From Hydromonas duriensis (lineage in GTDB: Bacteria; Pseudomonadota; Gammaproteobacteria; Burkholderiales; Burkholderiaceae), in assembly GCF_004363775.1 (NCBI RefSeq), contig NZ_SNZE01000001.1, positions 196,741-260,740 of the forward strand: a DNA stretch of 64,000 bases. Reading direction: 5' to 3'. The position numbers and the translations under genes were made by a program. Positions 39,053 through 48,391 of this stretch are shown piece after piece. Under the pieces are notes generated by a model. The model was not told where the DNA came from and ran no database searches. It saw only the letters and a list, made by a program, of their open reading frames with translations. Positions within the stretch are counted from its first letter, which is position 1. Every line of letters begins with the position of its first letter.

Positions 39053-40105
39053 ATGAGCTTAATCGCCATTCTCGGTGCATTGTTACTCGAACAAATTTTT
39101 CCGTTGAGCAGCTACACGCGTTTGCGTGTTGGGTTGCGTCGCGCGATTGAGTATATTGAACATGCACTGTCGACCGATAATGCGAAGCCGTGGCAAACTT
39201 TTTGGTTTATCACCGTGGTCGGTGGACTGTTAACAGGTTTGGTGGGATTGATATTTCAAACCATTCATCCTGTCTTGGGATTGCTGTTTAGTTTGATGGT
39301 GCTGTATCTCACTTTGGGTATTCGGCAGTTTAGTCATTTTTTTACGAAAATTCGCATGGCCTTGAACGCGAATCAAGGCGACGTTGCCCGCATTGAGTTG
39401 GCTGCTTGGCTGCATGAAGAAGCTGAAATTACGGGTTATCGCGGTTCAGTTGTGCCTGATAAGTTATCCGATACGGAGTTGATTCGCCAGTCTTTGGAGT
39501 TGGCCTTGCTCTCGAGTTTGCGTTATGTCTTTGCGGGTTTGTTCTGGTTTTTGTTGTTTGCCTTGGTTGGTTTGGGGCCAATGGGTGCGGTTTTTTACCG
39601 CTTATCGGATCTTGTGTCGCGTCGTTGGATTTTGCGTGCCGATGGCAAGCGCGATCAGTTCACTGTGTATGCCCGTAAAATGATGCACTGGATTGAGTTT
39701 TTACCCGCTCGCTGTGCGGCAATGATTTATGCGATTGTCGGTAATTTTGAAGATGCTATTTTCTGCTGGCGCACTCAGGCTCAAAAATTACGGGGTTTGG
39801 GTGAAACGGACGCTTCTGCTGTGATTTTAACATCGGGGGCGGGTGCGCTTAACATCACCTTGCGCAATGGTTTGATGGTTAAAAATCAATTGCCAATGGA
39901 TGAACATGAGCAGGCTTTGTATGGTGATATAAAAACGACTCGCGATGGTGAGGCGGTGGAAGAGCAATCTTTGGCGGGGCAAATCGGCATGGGTAATGTG
40001 CCCGATGTCAGAACATTGCAAAGTGCGGTCGGTGTGTTTTGGCGCTCGATGGTTTTCGTATTGGCTTTGTTGCTGATGTTGACGGTGAGCAAATTGCTGG
40101 GCTGA
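39053..40105 (+). CDS. CobD/CbiB-family membrane protein
   Basis: 350 aa with four or five membrane helices (about 1-15, 48-85, 155-180, 330-348). Resembles the CobD/CbiB-AmpE family, with the LYLTLGIRQFSHFFTKIRMAL segment and ELALLSSLRYVFAGLFW. Without other cobalamin genes nearby, a role in B12 synthesis is unlikely; this betaproteobacterial subgroup is usually found after rplS-Nudix and its function is unknown. Confidence 0.8.
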   Translation: MSLIAILGALLLEQIFPLSSYTRLRVGLRRAIEYIEHALSTDNAKPWQTFWFITVVGGLLTGLVGLIFQTIHPVLGLLFSLMVLYLTLGIRQFSHFFTKIRMALNANQGDVARIELAAWLHEEAEITGYRGSVVPDKLSDTELIRQSLELALLSSLRYVFAGLFWFLLFALVGLGPMGAVFYRLSDLVSRRWILRADGKRDQFTVYARKMMHWIEFLPARCAAMIYAIVGNFEDAIFCWRTQAQKLRGLGETDASAVILTSGAGALNITLRNGLMVKNQLPMDEHEQALYGDIKTTRDGEAVEEQSLAGQIGMGNVPDVRTLQSAVGVFWRSMVFVLALLLMLTVSKLLG

Positions 40106-40152
40106 TTTTGTTACGTTGTATGTATCAATGTAGGCTTGAGTTCAAAAGCGTT

Positions 40153-40182
40153 AAAAAAGCAAACCTTCGGGTTTGCTTTTTT
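40153..40182. terminator. Bidirectional terminator with TTCG loop
   Basis: 13-bp stem AAAAAAGCAAACC / GGTTTGCTTTTTT closed by a stable TTCG tetraloop, between the convergent CobD/CbiB-family gene and cpoB. Confidence 0.94.
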
Positions 40183-40206
40183 ATTGTGACATTGCCACTT
40201 ATATGG

Positions 40207-40932
40207 TCACTTGCTTATTTCTATCAATATGTTTTGCGCCTCTTTGGCATTATCGGTATTGGGGAATTTGTCCTGTACCATCCGAAGTGTTTTTTGTGCG
40301 GCAGGGATTTGTTTGACTTCAATAAATGTGTTGGCTAAATTGAGCAAGGCATCACTGGTGCGCTCAAACTCTGGGTATTGTTTCAATACGTTTTGCAGTA
40401 AAGCCGCCGCATTTTTATAGTCGCGGTTCACAAAAGCCGCCGTGCCTTGATAAAACTGAACAAACGGTAAATACACCGATTTTGGATAACGGTTTGTAAA
40501 TGCACTCATGCTTTTTTGAGCCGCAGGGTAATTGCCGTCATTGAACAGTTTTAAAGCCGCGTCGTATTGATTTTGCTCATCGGGTTGAACAACGCCTTGA
40601 ATACCAGCGACCTGCACTGTTTGAGGCTCAAACTTACGCACACGCTCATCAATACTGGCGTAACCATCTGTTTGTGCGCGTTTAAGTTCGCTGACTTCAT
40701 TGAATAAGGTTTCGTTTTGTCCGCGCAGTTTGGCGACTTCTTGTCGCAGCAATTCAATTTGATTGCGTTGTTCTTGCTGCGCATTTAGGCTGGCCTCCAG
40801 TCGCGTGCGCACCTCGAGAATGGCAGTACGTGCTTCATCATCACTGAACAGGCCCGCATGGGCTGGCGTGTTCAGTATCATGGCGGTGGTAAAAGTACCG
40901 TATAAAAAACAATGGCGAATGGTCTTTTTCAT
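40207..40932 (-). CDS. cpoB: Cell division coordinator CpoB (YbgF)
   Basis: 241 aa from the ATG at 40932. Signal peptide ending AHA-G (about residue 26), coiled-coil trimerisation segment (about 40-85), then TPR repeats (QYDAALKLFNDGNYPAAQ, YKNAAALLQNVLKQYP, AAQKTLRMVQDKFPNT). Links Tol-Pal to PBP1B-driven septal wall synthesis in E. coli. Last gene of the tol-pal operon. Confidence 0.92.
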   Translation of the reverse strand: MKKTIRHCFLYGTFTTAMILNTPAHAGLFSDDEARTAILEVRTRLEASLNAQQEQRNQIELLRQEVAKLRGQNETLFNEVSELKRAQTDGYASIDERVRKFEPQTVQVAGIQGVVQPDEQNQYDAALKLFNDGNYPAAQKSMSAFTNRYPKSVYLPFVQFYQGTAAFVNRDYKNAAALLQNVLKQYPEFERTSDALLNLANTFIEVKQIPAAQKTLRMVQDKFPNTDNAKEAQNILIEISK

Positions 40933-40995
40933 GGCTTCTTTGGTGTTTAATCCATATGGCAAAAGGGATAAGCAGCTGAAATTACAGCAGGGGCT

Positions 40996-41475
40996 TTAAT
41001 ATACGATATCCGCGCGGCGATTTTCAGCCCAAGCGTTCTCGTTGCTGCCTAAAGCTTTAGGTTTTTCTTTGCCAAGGCTGACCGCTTCCATTTGTTCATC
41101 ATTCACGCCTTGTAATTTGAGGGCTTGTCGAACCGCTTCGGAGCGTTTTTGTCCCAAGGCAAGGTTGTATTCAGCCGTACCCCGTTCATCGGTATTGCCT
41201 TGGATAATGATGCGTTGACGGCGGTCTTGCAAAAACTTGGCATGACTGTTGATTACAGGCTGTCCATCGGCGCGCACAATGTAACTGTCGAGGTCGAAAT
41301 ACACACTGCGTGCGGCAGGGGCGGGTACGCCATCGGCACCAATGCCGTTGGTCACGTCGACCGTCTTTACGGTGTTTTGGTTGCTGCCATCCAATGGCAC
41401 CTTTGTGGCACAAGCAGTGAATAGGCTAATGCTGATGAGCATCAATGGTATTTGAGTCAGTTTGAAGGTTGTCAT
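40996..41475 (-). CDS. pal: Peptidoglycan-associated lipoprotein Pal
   Basis: 159 aa. Lipobox FTAC (Cys22); OmpA-like domain with SVYFDLDSYIVRADGQP, IIIQGNTDERGTAEYNLALGQKRSEAV and ENRRADIVY. Anchors the outer membrane to peptidoglycan. Confidence 0.96.
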   Translation of the reverse strand: MTTFKLTQIPLMLISISLFTACATKVPLDGSNQNTVKTVDVTNGIGADGVPAPAARSVYFDLDSYIVRADGQPVINSHAKFLQDRRQRIIIQGNTDERGTAEYNLALGQKRSEAVRQALKLQGVNDEQMEAVSLGKEKPKALGSNENAWAENRRADIVY

Positions 41476-41535
41476 AGTGAAACTCCTTTGTGTATGGTTT
41501 TTATACGTACCGCTTGGTTATTCTAACATCTTGGT

Positions 41536-42843
41536 TCATCGTTCAAGAAAAGGGCCCCAAGCGGGCGCACTCACTTGATTGCTCGGCAAAGATAATATTT
41601 GTTGCATGCGACCATCTATTGAACTAGCTGCGAGTACTTTTCGTCCGTTGACTCGAGTGCCGTAGAGAATGACTTGACCATTGGCGGCGAAACTCGGCGA
41701 TTCGTCCGCAGATGTGTTGGATATATTTTGCACATCGCCGTTACGTAAATCCATCAAATGAACTTGGTAACCTGCCGCTCGAGAAATGAACGCCATATGG
41801 TTGCCATCGGGCGAAATGCGCGGGCTGGTATTGTAGTTAGCTTTATAAGTCATGCGTTTGACGCCTTCAACCGCCTCGCCTTCGGCGGACATGCGGTAAA
41901 TTTGTGGCTCGCCACCGCGGTCGCTTGTAAAATAAATGAAACGACCATCAGGCGAGTATTGCGGCTCTGTGTCAATAATGCTGCCTTGGCTGGTGGTTAA
42001 GCGCTTCAAGTTGCCCCCATTGGCCGACACTTGATAAATTTGTGTATTGCCATCGCGAGATAATGCCAGCGCCAAACTTTGGCCGTCAGGTGACCATGCG
42101 GGTGCGCTGTTATTGCCTTTGTAGCCTGAAATCACGGCGCGTTGTCCAGTGGCTAGTTCGTGAACATACACCACTGGTTTTTTATTCTCAAATGACACAT
42201 AAGCAACTTTTTTGCCCGATGGCGACCATGATGGCGAAATGATGGGTTCTTTACTGACCAAAGCGGCGACGGCATTGTCGCCATCAGAGTCCGAAATCAA
42301 TAAACGATATTTACCATCAGCAGCGTCGACATAGGATAGCCTAGTATTGAATGCTCCGCGCATGCCAAGCAATTTTTCATAGATGAAATCCGCCATCTTG
42401 TGCCCAGCATTGCGTAAACCATTTGCTGAAACGGTCACGCTGTAATCGCCGAGGCTGCCTTTTGATGTGTCATATAAGCGTAAACTGGCCTGATATCCGC
42501 CCGCAACTGGGGTGACGTTGCCTGTAACCACCGCGATGGCGTCTTGTGATTGCCATTGTTTTAAATTTACGGGGTCAGCTAAACCTAGAGTCAGCCCGCC
42601 GACAGGCGCGTTCGATAATCGACCACTGCGCGCCAAGTCGGCACGAATCACGTCCGTGATGTTCACGGGTGCATTGCCTTCACCTGCGAAATGTGCTGTG
42701 GCAACAGCGGGGAGTTTATCGTTGTAGACAAGTTTAATATCAATATTAAGTTGCGCCCAAGCACTAGGTGCAGAGAATATGGCGCTAAGGCATATTATCT
42801 TTATGAGGTGTTTTAAAAATGACATCCTTTGTAACTGATTCAT
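41536..42843 (-). CDS. tolB: Tol-Pal system protein TolB
   Basis: 435 aa periplasmic beta-propeller. Signal peptide to about residue 30 (AWA), N-terminal domain, then propeller blades with repeated SPDG-type turns (SWSPSGKKVAY, AWSPDGQSLAL, QYSPDGRFIYF, RISPDGNHMAF). Binds Pal and TolA. Confidence 0.96.
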   Translation of the reverse strand: MNQLQRMSFLKHLIKIICLSAIFSAPSAWAQLNIDIKLVYNDKLPAVATAHFAGEGNAPVNITDVIRADLARSGRLSNAPVGGLTLGLADPVNLKQWQSQDAIAVVTGNVTPVAGGYQASLRLYDTSKGSLGDYSVTVSANGLRNAGHKMADFIYEKLLGMRGAFNTRLSYVDAADGKYRLLISDSDGDNAVAALVSKEPIISPSWSPSGKKVAYVSFENKKPVVYVHELATGQRAVISGYKGNNSAPAWSPDGQSLALALSRDGNTQIYQVSANGGNLKRLTTSQGSIIDTEPQYSPDGRFIYFTSDRGGEPQIYRMSAEGEAVEGVKRMTYKANYNTSPRISPDGNHMAFISRAAGYQVHLMDLRNGDVQNISNTSADESPSFAANGQVILYGTRVNGRKVLAASSIDGRMQQILSLPSNQVSAPAWGPFLER

Positions 42844-42901
42844 CGTTGCTGTCCTTTTACAAGTGGAGTGTGAAGAGTAAAGCTATCGGTTGTGTTTTAT
42901 T

Positions 42902-43663
42902 CTAGTAACTGAAATTGAGATTAATGCCTCGTAAAGCAGATTGATGTACAGGCGTGGGAAATGGACTGGCACGGCCTATTGCTGCAAGCAAATTGGCATC
43001 CCAAGCGGCATTCCCGCTAGAATAAAGGATACTTTTATTGATAACGCTACCATTGGGTGCGAGTCGAATAGCGACTGAACCTGTATGTTTTTCTTTTTCT
43101 GCTTTAACGTGTTGATAAATAAGTATTTTAACGCGAGCGATATAAGCCGAGGCATCGTCCGCATTTGTCTTGTTTGACGATGTGCCCCCGCTTCCCTTTT
43201 TGAACCGTTCTAAAGCGGCGGTGCGTGTAGCCGAATCAACGGTTGAAGTGGGTTGATTATTGGGCTTGGCTTGGGTGACGCGTGGCGTATTGTTTTTTTC
43301 TGTGGGCTTGTTTGGCGTTTTTTCAGTGTCGGGTGTGCGGATGTCTGCGGTGTGTTCGATTGTGTTTTGATGTGTTGTTTGAGTGGTGGGTGAGTTGGCC
43401 TTTGCTTCGTTGGGTGTAGGCTCTGTCTCGGCCTCCTGTGGTACCGGGAGCGTTTCAGTTGGCGTCGATATGGCTTCAAGACTGGTCGCTAAGTTGTCAC
43501 CATCCCACAGTTCAACTTCAACTGGCGCGGCTTTTTGCGAAGTCATGCCAAGATACAAACCAAACAGGAGCACAACGTGTACCAGTACCGTAAGTAGAGC
43601 AGGTATAAAACGTGGTGCTTTATTGTCAGCAAGGTGTGTTGGTCGATTTGGAACGAAAGCCAT
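42902..43663 (-). CDS. tolA: TolA-like energy-transducing protein
   Basis: 253 aa. N-terminal membrane helix (about 20-42), a Pro/Thr/Asn-rich low-complexity middle (about 65-165) instead of the long Ala-rich helix of E. coli TolA, and a TonB/TolA C-terminal domain (SVAIRLAPNGSVINKSILYSSGNAAWDANLLAAIGRASPF region). Spans the periplasm to connect TolQR energy to TolB-Pal. Confidence 0.9.
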   Translation of the reverse strand: MAFVPNRPTHLADNKAPRFIPALLTVLVHVVLLFGLYLGMTSQKAAPVEVELWDGDNLATSLEAISTPTETLPVPQEAETEPTPNEAKANSPTTQTTHQNTIEHTADIRTPDTEKTPNKPTEKNNTPRVTQAKPNNQPTSTVDSATRTAALERFKKGSGGTSSNKTNADDASAYIARVKILIYQHVKAEKEKHTGSVAIRLAPNGSVINKSILYSSGNAAWDANLLAAIGRASPFPTPVHQSALRGINLNFSY

Positions 43664-43689
43664 ATATTGAATCTGTTAATTGCAGTTAT

Positions 43690-44124
43690 TTATGGTTGAA
43701 CGGGTGCGGATGACTTACCGAGCAGCAAGCCAACGCGTTGGATATTGGCCTGCTTGAGTGCATCGGTCAGAGCCATGACATCGCCGTAAGGCACATCTTT
43801 GTCCGCGGCGATGACAACGGCTTGATTGTTGCTAACATGCTGCCCTAACCACACAGCTAACGCTGAGGCATCCGTGTGCACCACGACTTGCCCTGCGGTT
43901 TCGGTGTTGAGTTGGCCATTTAAATCAAGCTGGACAACGAGAGGGGCTGTCTCTGGTTGACTGACCGCACCTACGCTGGGCAACTTCAATACCCCCGTTT
44001 GAATCATCGGTGCAGTCACCATGAAAATCACCAACAATACCAGCATCACGTCAATGTAAGGCACGACATTCATTTGGGCGTGGGTACGGCGGCGAGGGCG
44101 ACGGCGAATAGAATGCAAACTCAT
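43690..44124 (-). CDS. tolR: TolR / ExbD-family protein
   Basis: 144 aa. Single membrane helix at about 20-42 with the essential Asp in VVPYIDVMLVLLVIFMV, then a periplasmic domain. Forms the proton channel with TolQ. Overlaps the end of tolQ by 4 bases. Confidence 0.95.
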   Translation of the reverse strand: MSLHSIRRRPRRRTHAQMNVVPYIDVMLVLLVIFMVTAPMIQTGVLKLPSVGAVSQPETAPLVVQLDLNGQLNTETAGQVVVHTDASALAVWLGQHVSNNQAVVIAADKDVPYGDVMALTDALKQANIQRVGLLLGKSSAPVQP

Positions 44125-44792
44125 GCCAGACCTCGGACTTGTAATGTGTTTGAGAAGTCGTCCACAAAACTTTCGTAGCGCAACGCCAAGCGATCCACTT
44201 CAGCGACATAACGGTTGTATGCGAGAACAGCGGGAATGGCCGCAAACAATCCAAGCGCGGTGGCAATCAATGCTTCGGCAATCCCTGGGGCGACACTGGC
44301 CAAAGTCGATTGTTCGGTATTGGACAATCCAATAAAAGCGTTCATGATGCCCCAAACTGTACCGAGTAGACCAATGTAAGGTGAGACAGAACCAATTGAG
44401 GCGAGAAAAGGCAGGTCGGCTTCTAGGGCGTCAAGCTCACGTTGATAAGCTGCTTTCATGGCGCGTTGAGTGTACTCAATTGCTTCAGCTCGAAGACAGT
44501 CTTTTTCATTGATGTCAGAAAAGGCTTGCATGCCCGCTGAAAAAATTCGCTCCATACCGCCAATGGTGTGGCGATTAGCGAGTGTACCCTGGTGTAGATT
44601 CGTTAGTGATGTGGTTTTGTAAAACTCGGTTTCGAATATCGCCGCTTGTTTACGCGCACGGCGTAACATCAAAAACTTACGAAAAATGTAAAACCATGAC
44701 AGGATGGAAATTGCCAACAGTAACCCCATCAAAACTTGGACGATTAAACTGGCATTGTTGACGAGATTGAAAACGGCTGTGAATTGAGTCAT
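44121..44792 (-). CDS. tolQ: TolQ proton-channel protein
   Basis: 223 aa, three membrane helices (about 15-38, 130-155, 170-195). MotA/TolQ/ExbB motif LPFLASIGSVSPYIGLLGTVWGIMNAF and GIAEALIATALGLFAAIPAVLAYN. First gene of tolQRAB-pal-cpoB; the thioesterase gene ybgC, often upstream, is not here (divergent dctA instead). Confidence 0.96.
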   Translation of the reverse strand: MTQFTAVFNLVNNASLIVQVLMGLLLAISILSWFYIFRKFLMLRRARKQAAIFETEFYKTTSLTNLHQGTLANRHTIGGMERIFSAGMQAFSDINEKDCLRAEAIEYTQRAMKAAYQRELDALEADLPFLASIGSVSPYIGLLGTVWGIMNAFIGLSNTEQSTLASVAPGIAEALIATALGLFAAIPAVLAYNRYVAEVDRLALRYESFVDDFSNTLQVRGLA

Positions 44793-45045
44793 TTTTTGTT
44801 TGTTCCGTAAAAATAAGAGGGAATAAAGTAAGTTGGTGGATTATAACGCTCAGTTGTGGAGGAAATGAGCAAATTTGATTTTTAGATATTTGATTGAATC
44901 TCTTGTTTCGCCTCACGTGCATTTTTCGTTTTGTTTAAGAGTTGAATATTGCTTGTCTTAGTTGATACAAGGCAGTAGAATCGCTCGAAACTAAAAAATA
45001 TAAATACTTTAATTTTAATCTATTCCAAATGAGGAGACTATTTGT

Positions 45046-46398
45046 ATGTCGAAAACTACAAATTCAGCGGTGAAAGAGCCTTTGTACAAAAGTTTATATG
45101 TACAGGTCATTGTGGCTATTGTTGTGGGTGTGTTGTTGGGGCATTTTTTGCCATCGACAGGCGAGGCAATGAAGCCCCTTGGTGACGGTTTCATTAAGCT
45201 CATCAAGATGATGATAGCCCCGATTATTTTTTGTACGGTGGTGGTTGGCATTGCGGGCATGGAGGACATGAAAAAAGTAGGTAAAACAGGGGGCTATGCG
45301 CTGTTGTATTTTGAAATTATGAGTACCATTGCTTTAATCGTGGGGCTGGTGATTGTCAATGTGATACAGCCTGGTGTTGGCATGAATGTAGACCCCGCCG
45401 CTTTAGCCATAGATGCCAAAAAAATGGATACTGTGAATGGCTACGCCAAGACAGGTTTGGGCTCAACCACAGATTTCTTTTTAAACATCATTCCAAGTAC
45501 TGTGACCGATGCATTTGCTAAGGGTGAAATGTTGCAGGTTTTGTTATTCGCCTTGTTGTTTGGCTTCGCTTTGCACCGTTTTGGTGGTCGTGGAACTTTG
45601 ATTTTTGATTTTATTGAAAAGTTGTCACATGTTTTATTTGTCATTATTGGTTACATCATGAAGCTCGCTCCTATTGGTGCATTTGGAGCAATGGCTTTCA
45701 CGATTGGCAAATACGGCATTCAATCGTTGTCTTCATTGGCCGCTTTGATGGGTAGCTTTTATGCGACGTGTTTGTTTTTCATTTTTGTGGTGTTGGGTGT
45801 CGTTGCCCGAATTCACGGTTTTTCCATTGTTAAATTTATCAAATACATTAAAGAGGAGTTGCTTATTGTCTTAGGTACATCTTCTTCTGAGTCTGTTTTG
45901 CCACGTATGATGGCCAAAATGGAAAATGCGGGTGCAAAAAAATCGACTGTAGGTTTGGTGATTCCAACGGGTTATTCTTTTAACTTGGATGGTACCGCGA
46001 TTTATTTGACCATGGCCGCTGTATTCCTAGCCCAAGCGACCAATACGCCAATGAATTTAATGCAGCAGCTCACACTGTTGGCTGTTTTGTTGGTGACATC
46101 AAAAGGCGCTGCGGGTGTGACGGGAAGTGGCTTTATCGTCTTAGCCGCGACTTTGTCGGCGGTGGGTAGCGTACCTGTTGCAGCCTTGGCTTTGATTTTG
46201 GGTATTGACCGTTTTATGTCAGAAGCGCGTGCGTTGACCAATTTGATTGGTAACGGTGTCGCAACGTTGGTCGTTTCAAAATGGGTGGGCGATTTAGATG
46301 TGAAACGTATGAATCGTGTCCTTAATAATGAAGCCAATATTGACAGTGATGAGCCAGAGCAGGCGATTGACAATATCACTTACAAAATGGATACTTGA
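45046..46398 (+). CDS. dctA: C4-dicarboxylate / cation symporter DctA
   Basis: 450 aa DAACS-family transporter. [18 protein letters not shown] and [25 protein letters not shown] are the re-entrant-loop motifs of the glutamate/dicarboxylate symporters; close match to DctA (succinate, fumarate, malate uptake). aggaga lies upstream of the ATG. No DctBD two-component genes adjacent. Confidence 0.9.
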   Translation: MSKTTNSAVKEPLYKSLYVQVIVAIVVGVLLGHFLPSTGEAMKPLGDGFIKLIKMMIAPIIFCTVVVGIAGMEDMKKVGKTGGYALLYFEIMSTIALIVGLVIVNVIQPGVGMNVDPAALAIDAKKMDTVNGYAKTGLGSTTDFFLNIIPSTVTDAFAKGEMLQVLLFALLFGFALHRFGGRGTLIFDFIEKLSHVLFVIIGYIMKLAPIGAFGAMAFTIGKYGIQSLSSLAALMGSFYATCLFFIFVVLGVVARIHGFSIVKFIKYIKEELLIVLGTSSSESVLPRMMAKMENAGAKKSTVGLVIPTGYSFNLDGTAIYLTMAAVFLAQATNTPMNLMQQLTLLAVLLVTSKGAAGVTGSGFIVLAATLSAVGSVPVAALALILGIDRFMSEARALTNLIGNGVATLVVSKWVGDLDVKRMNRVLNNEANIDSDEPEQAIDNITYKMDT

Positions 46399-46474
46399 TA
46401 TTCTAGGTCTTTATTTCGATAGTTGACCGCGCAAGAAAGACTTGTGAAACTTTGTCCCCAACGAAAAAGATATT

Positions 46475-47302
46475 ATGACGATACAAAAACATGTTGATAC
46501 CCCAGCTCGTATGCCCACTTGGTTCATTCCGCATGGTGCTGGACCATGTTTTTTTATGGACTGGAACCCACCGCAGGCTTGGGACAAAATGGCCGATTTT
46601 TTAAAGGGATTGGCATCGACGCTACCCACTAAGCCTCGCGCCATCATTGTCGTTTCAGCACATTGGTTGGAATCTATCGTTAGTGTCACAGGTGCGCAAG
46701 CCCCCGATTTGATTTTTGATTACTATGGTTTTCCTGAGCATACCTATGAGCTTAAGTATCCAGCTAAGGGGGATTCTAACATTGCGAATCAGATTGTTCA
46801 GAGCATAGAGGCTGCGCACATTTCAGCGAAATTAGAGCTTTCACGCGGTTTTGATCATGGGATGTTTATCCCCATGATGCTGATGTTTCCTGATGCGGAT
46901 GTGCCAGTCATTCAATTGTCTTTAAACAGCAATTTAGATTCACAAACACACGTCAATCTGGGACGCGCTTTAGAAAACTTGCGTGATGAGGGTATCCTAA
47001 TTATTGGGAGCGGCATGAGTTTTCATAATATGCGAGGCTATGGACAACCACGTTTTGGCCCAATTTCTGATGAGTTTGATGATTGGCTCACGCAAGTGGT
47101 TGAGTTGGAGCCTCAAATGCGCAATGACGCGCTCATCGCCTGGGAACACGCACCGTCAGCAAGGTTGTGTCATCCGCCACAGCAAGAGGAGCATTTATTG
47201 CCACTTATGGTGGCAGCGGGGGCAGCGTCACATGATAAGGGGCGTCGGGTGTTTACGGATCGAGTTTTGGAAACCTCATTGTCTGCTTTTGTCTTTGGTT
47301 AA
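46475..47302 (+). CDS. DODA-type extradiol dioxygenase (YgiD-like)
   Basis: 275 aa class III extradiol ring-cleavage domain. Metal-site segments FIPHGAGP (His), VSAHWLE (His) and LSRGFDHGMFIPMMLMFP (His); GSGMSFHNMR near 175. Family members include 4,5-DOPA dioxygenases; the natural bacterial substrate is unknown. 76 bases after dctA, ends at a terminator. Confidence 0.88.
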   Translation: MTIQKHVDTPARMPTWFIPHGAGPCFFMDWNPPQAWDKMADFLKGLASTLPTKPRAIIVVSAHWLESIVSVTGAQAPDLIFDYYGFPEHTYELKYPAKGDSNIANQIVQSIEAAHISAKLELSRGFDHGMFIPMMLMFPDADVPVIQLSLNSNLDSQTHVNLGRALENLRDEGILIIGSGMSFHNMRGYGQPRFGPISDEFDDWLTQVVELEPQMRNDALIAWEHAPSARLCHPPQQEEHLLPLMVAAGAASHDKGRRVFTDRVLETSLSAFVFG

Positions 47303-47317
47303 AAACAATGCAGAATG

Positions 47318-47343
47318 AAAAAACCAGCCGAAGCTGGTTTTTT
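47318..47343. terminator. Bidirectional terminator between the dioxygenase and phasin genes
   Basis: 11-bp stem AAAAAACCAGC / GCTGGTTTTTT with CGAA loop. Confidence 0.93.
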
Positions 47344-47369
47344 CGATTCTTAGGGGATAAACCCGAGAA

Positions 47370-47891
47370 TTATTTTGCTTTTGTTGCTTTAACTGCTTTT
47401 TCAACATTAGCTTCAGCCATTTCAACGGCTTGTTTAGCTGCTTTAGACAAAGAGTCGTAAGCTGAATTGGCATTAGCCACAGCTGATTTAACGAATGCCA
47501 AAGCAGTTTCTGAACCTTGAGGTGCATTTTTAGACGCATCGTCAATCCATTGAGCGACTTGTTTGTTGTTGTGAGCCACTTGAGCTTCAACAAACTTGTT
47601 CAATTCAGCTTGAGCCGAAGTGCTGATTTCGTAAACTTTTTTGCTGTAAACCAAAGCTTTTTCAGCAGTGGGTTGAGCAGTGCCACTTGCAATTGCGACA
47701 AATGCTTGGGCATCTTTAGCAGACAAAGCTTTTTCTGACAATTCAGCGGCTTGAGCCAAAGCGTCTTTAGCCGTTGCAATGTTCAAGTCCGTCAATTTAA
47801 CGATAGACTCAAATGCTTTGTTAGTAATAGCGAAAAAGGTTTCGATTGATGCTTTTTGCGCAGCAGCAAAATCTTCAGGTTTTACAGTCAT
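47370..47891 (-). CDS. Phasin family protein (PHA granule-associated)
   Basis: 173 aa, Ala/Lys-rich and almost entirely helical with no membrane segment. FAAAQKASIETFFAITNKAFESIVKLTDLNIATAK matches the Phasin_2 family (PhaP of Cupriavidus/Burkholderia). Phasins coat polyhydroxyalkanoate granules and control their size. The C-terminus is a Lys/Ala tail typical of these proteins. It implies PHA storage, although no pha synthase is in the window. Repeated TGC/GCA sites lie upstream. Confidence 0.9.
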   Translation of the reverse strand: MTVKPEDFAAAQKASIETFFAITNKAFESIVKLTDLNIATAKDALAQAAELSEKALSAKDAQAFVAIASGTAQPTAEKALVYSKKVYEISTSAQAELNKFVEAQVAHNNKQVAQWIDDASKNAPQGSETALAFVKSAVANANSAYDSLSKAAKQAVEMAEANVEKAVKATKAK

Positions 47892-47994
47892 GATTAAACT
47901 CCTAATGGTTTAAAAGTACAAATTTAAAAAAGTACATCAATGCGCTGCTTCAAAAAACCGCTTTTAGAATAAAGGGTGTGGAAAAAATCCAGAT

Positions 47995-48068
47995 TTGTGC
48001 ATCGCAACAAATTAATTTTACCTAAGAATGTTTTATAGTTCAAGTCATATTTTGTGCAGCGCAGCAAA
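47995..48068. promoter_or_regulatory. Repeated PhaR-like operator sites upstream of the phasin gene
   Basis: TTGTGCATCGCAACAAA (47995-48011) and TTGTGCAGCGCAGCAAA (48052-48068) are near-identical; a third core, TGCGCTGC, is at 47941-47948 in reverse orientation. They have a TGC...GCA form like sites reported for the PHA regulator PhaR. Position upstream of phasin supports this; binding is inferred. Confidence 0.5.
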
Positions 48069-48262
48069 GTGTTGTTTTTATATCCTTTTATATGTAAACT
48101 ATCTTGAGATTAGAATGTGATTTTAGCTCGAAAGCCCTGTTAATTCAGCGGATTCACTGTAAAAAGGCTTGACAGTGTCGAGACGTTTGACTAAAGTGCA
48201 TATGCGTAAAAAATTATAAAAAATATCTCAATTTAAATTTTTTTTTATGGAGGGCGACAAAA

Positions 48263-48300
48263 CGTAAGCTATTCGTAAGCGAGTGGCGAATAAATATTAT
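48263..48300 (+). promoter_or_regulatory. Putative aglE promoter and operator
   Basis: TTCGTA (48272-48277), 17-bp spacer, TATTAT (48295-48300). It is overlapped by the inverted repeat TATTCG/CGAATA (48270-48275, 48287-48292) and by a direct repeat CGTAAGC (48263, 48274). The weak -35 and the overlapping symmetry suggest regulated transcription. Confidence 0.4.
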
Positions 48301-48391
48301 CTATTTGTAGGGCTTTAAGGTCTTTATTTTTAAATATTTTGAAGGCTTAATAAAAAGTAGTCAATCCTAGTTAATCAAAAAAGGTGGAGAC

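Larger units (their letters stand above)
47892..48391. other. 500-bp divergent regulatory region between phasin and aglE
   Basis: No gene is seen. It holds two 17-bp near-identical sites and a third partial site on the phasin side, a TTTATAT double repeat near 48075-48095, and on the aglE side a putative promoter overlapped by an inverted repeat (48270-48300). The remainder is AT-rich without recognisable structure. Confidence 0.6.

Noticed and set aside
39053..40105. Cobalamin biosynthesis gene cbiB
   Set aside because: No B12 genes are linked and this subgroup occurs after rplS-Nudix regardless of B12 synthesis.
47276..47593. Leu/Lys-rich minus-strand ORF overlapping the phasin gene
   Set aside because: Out-of-frame reading of the Ala/Lys-rich phasin sequence and of the terminator.
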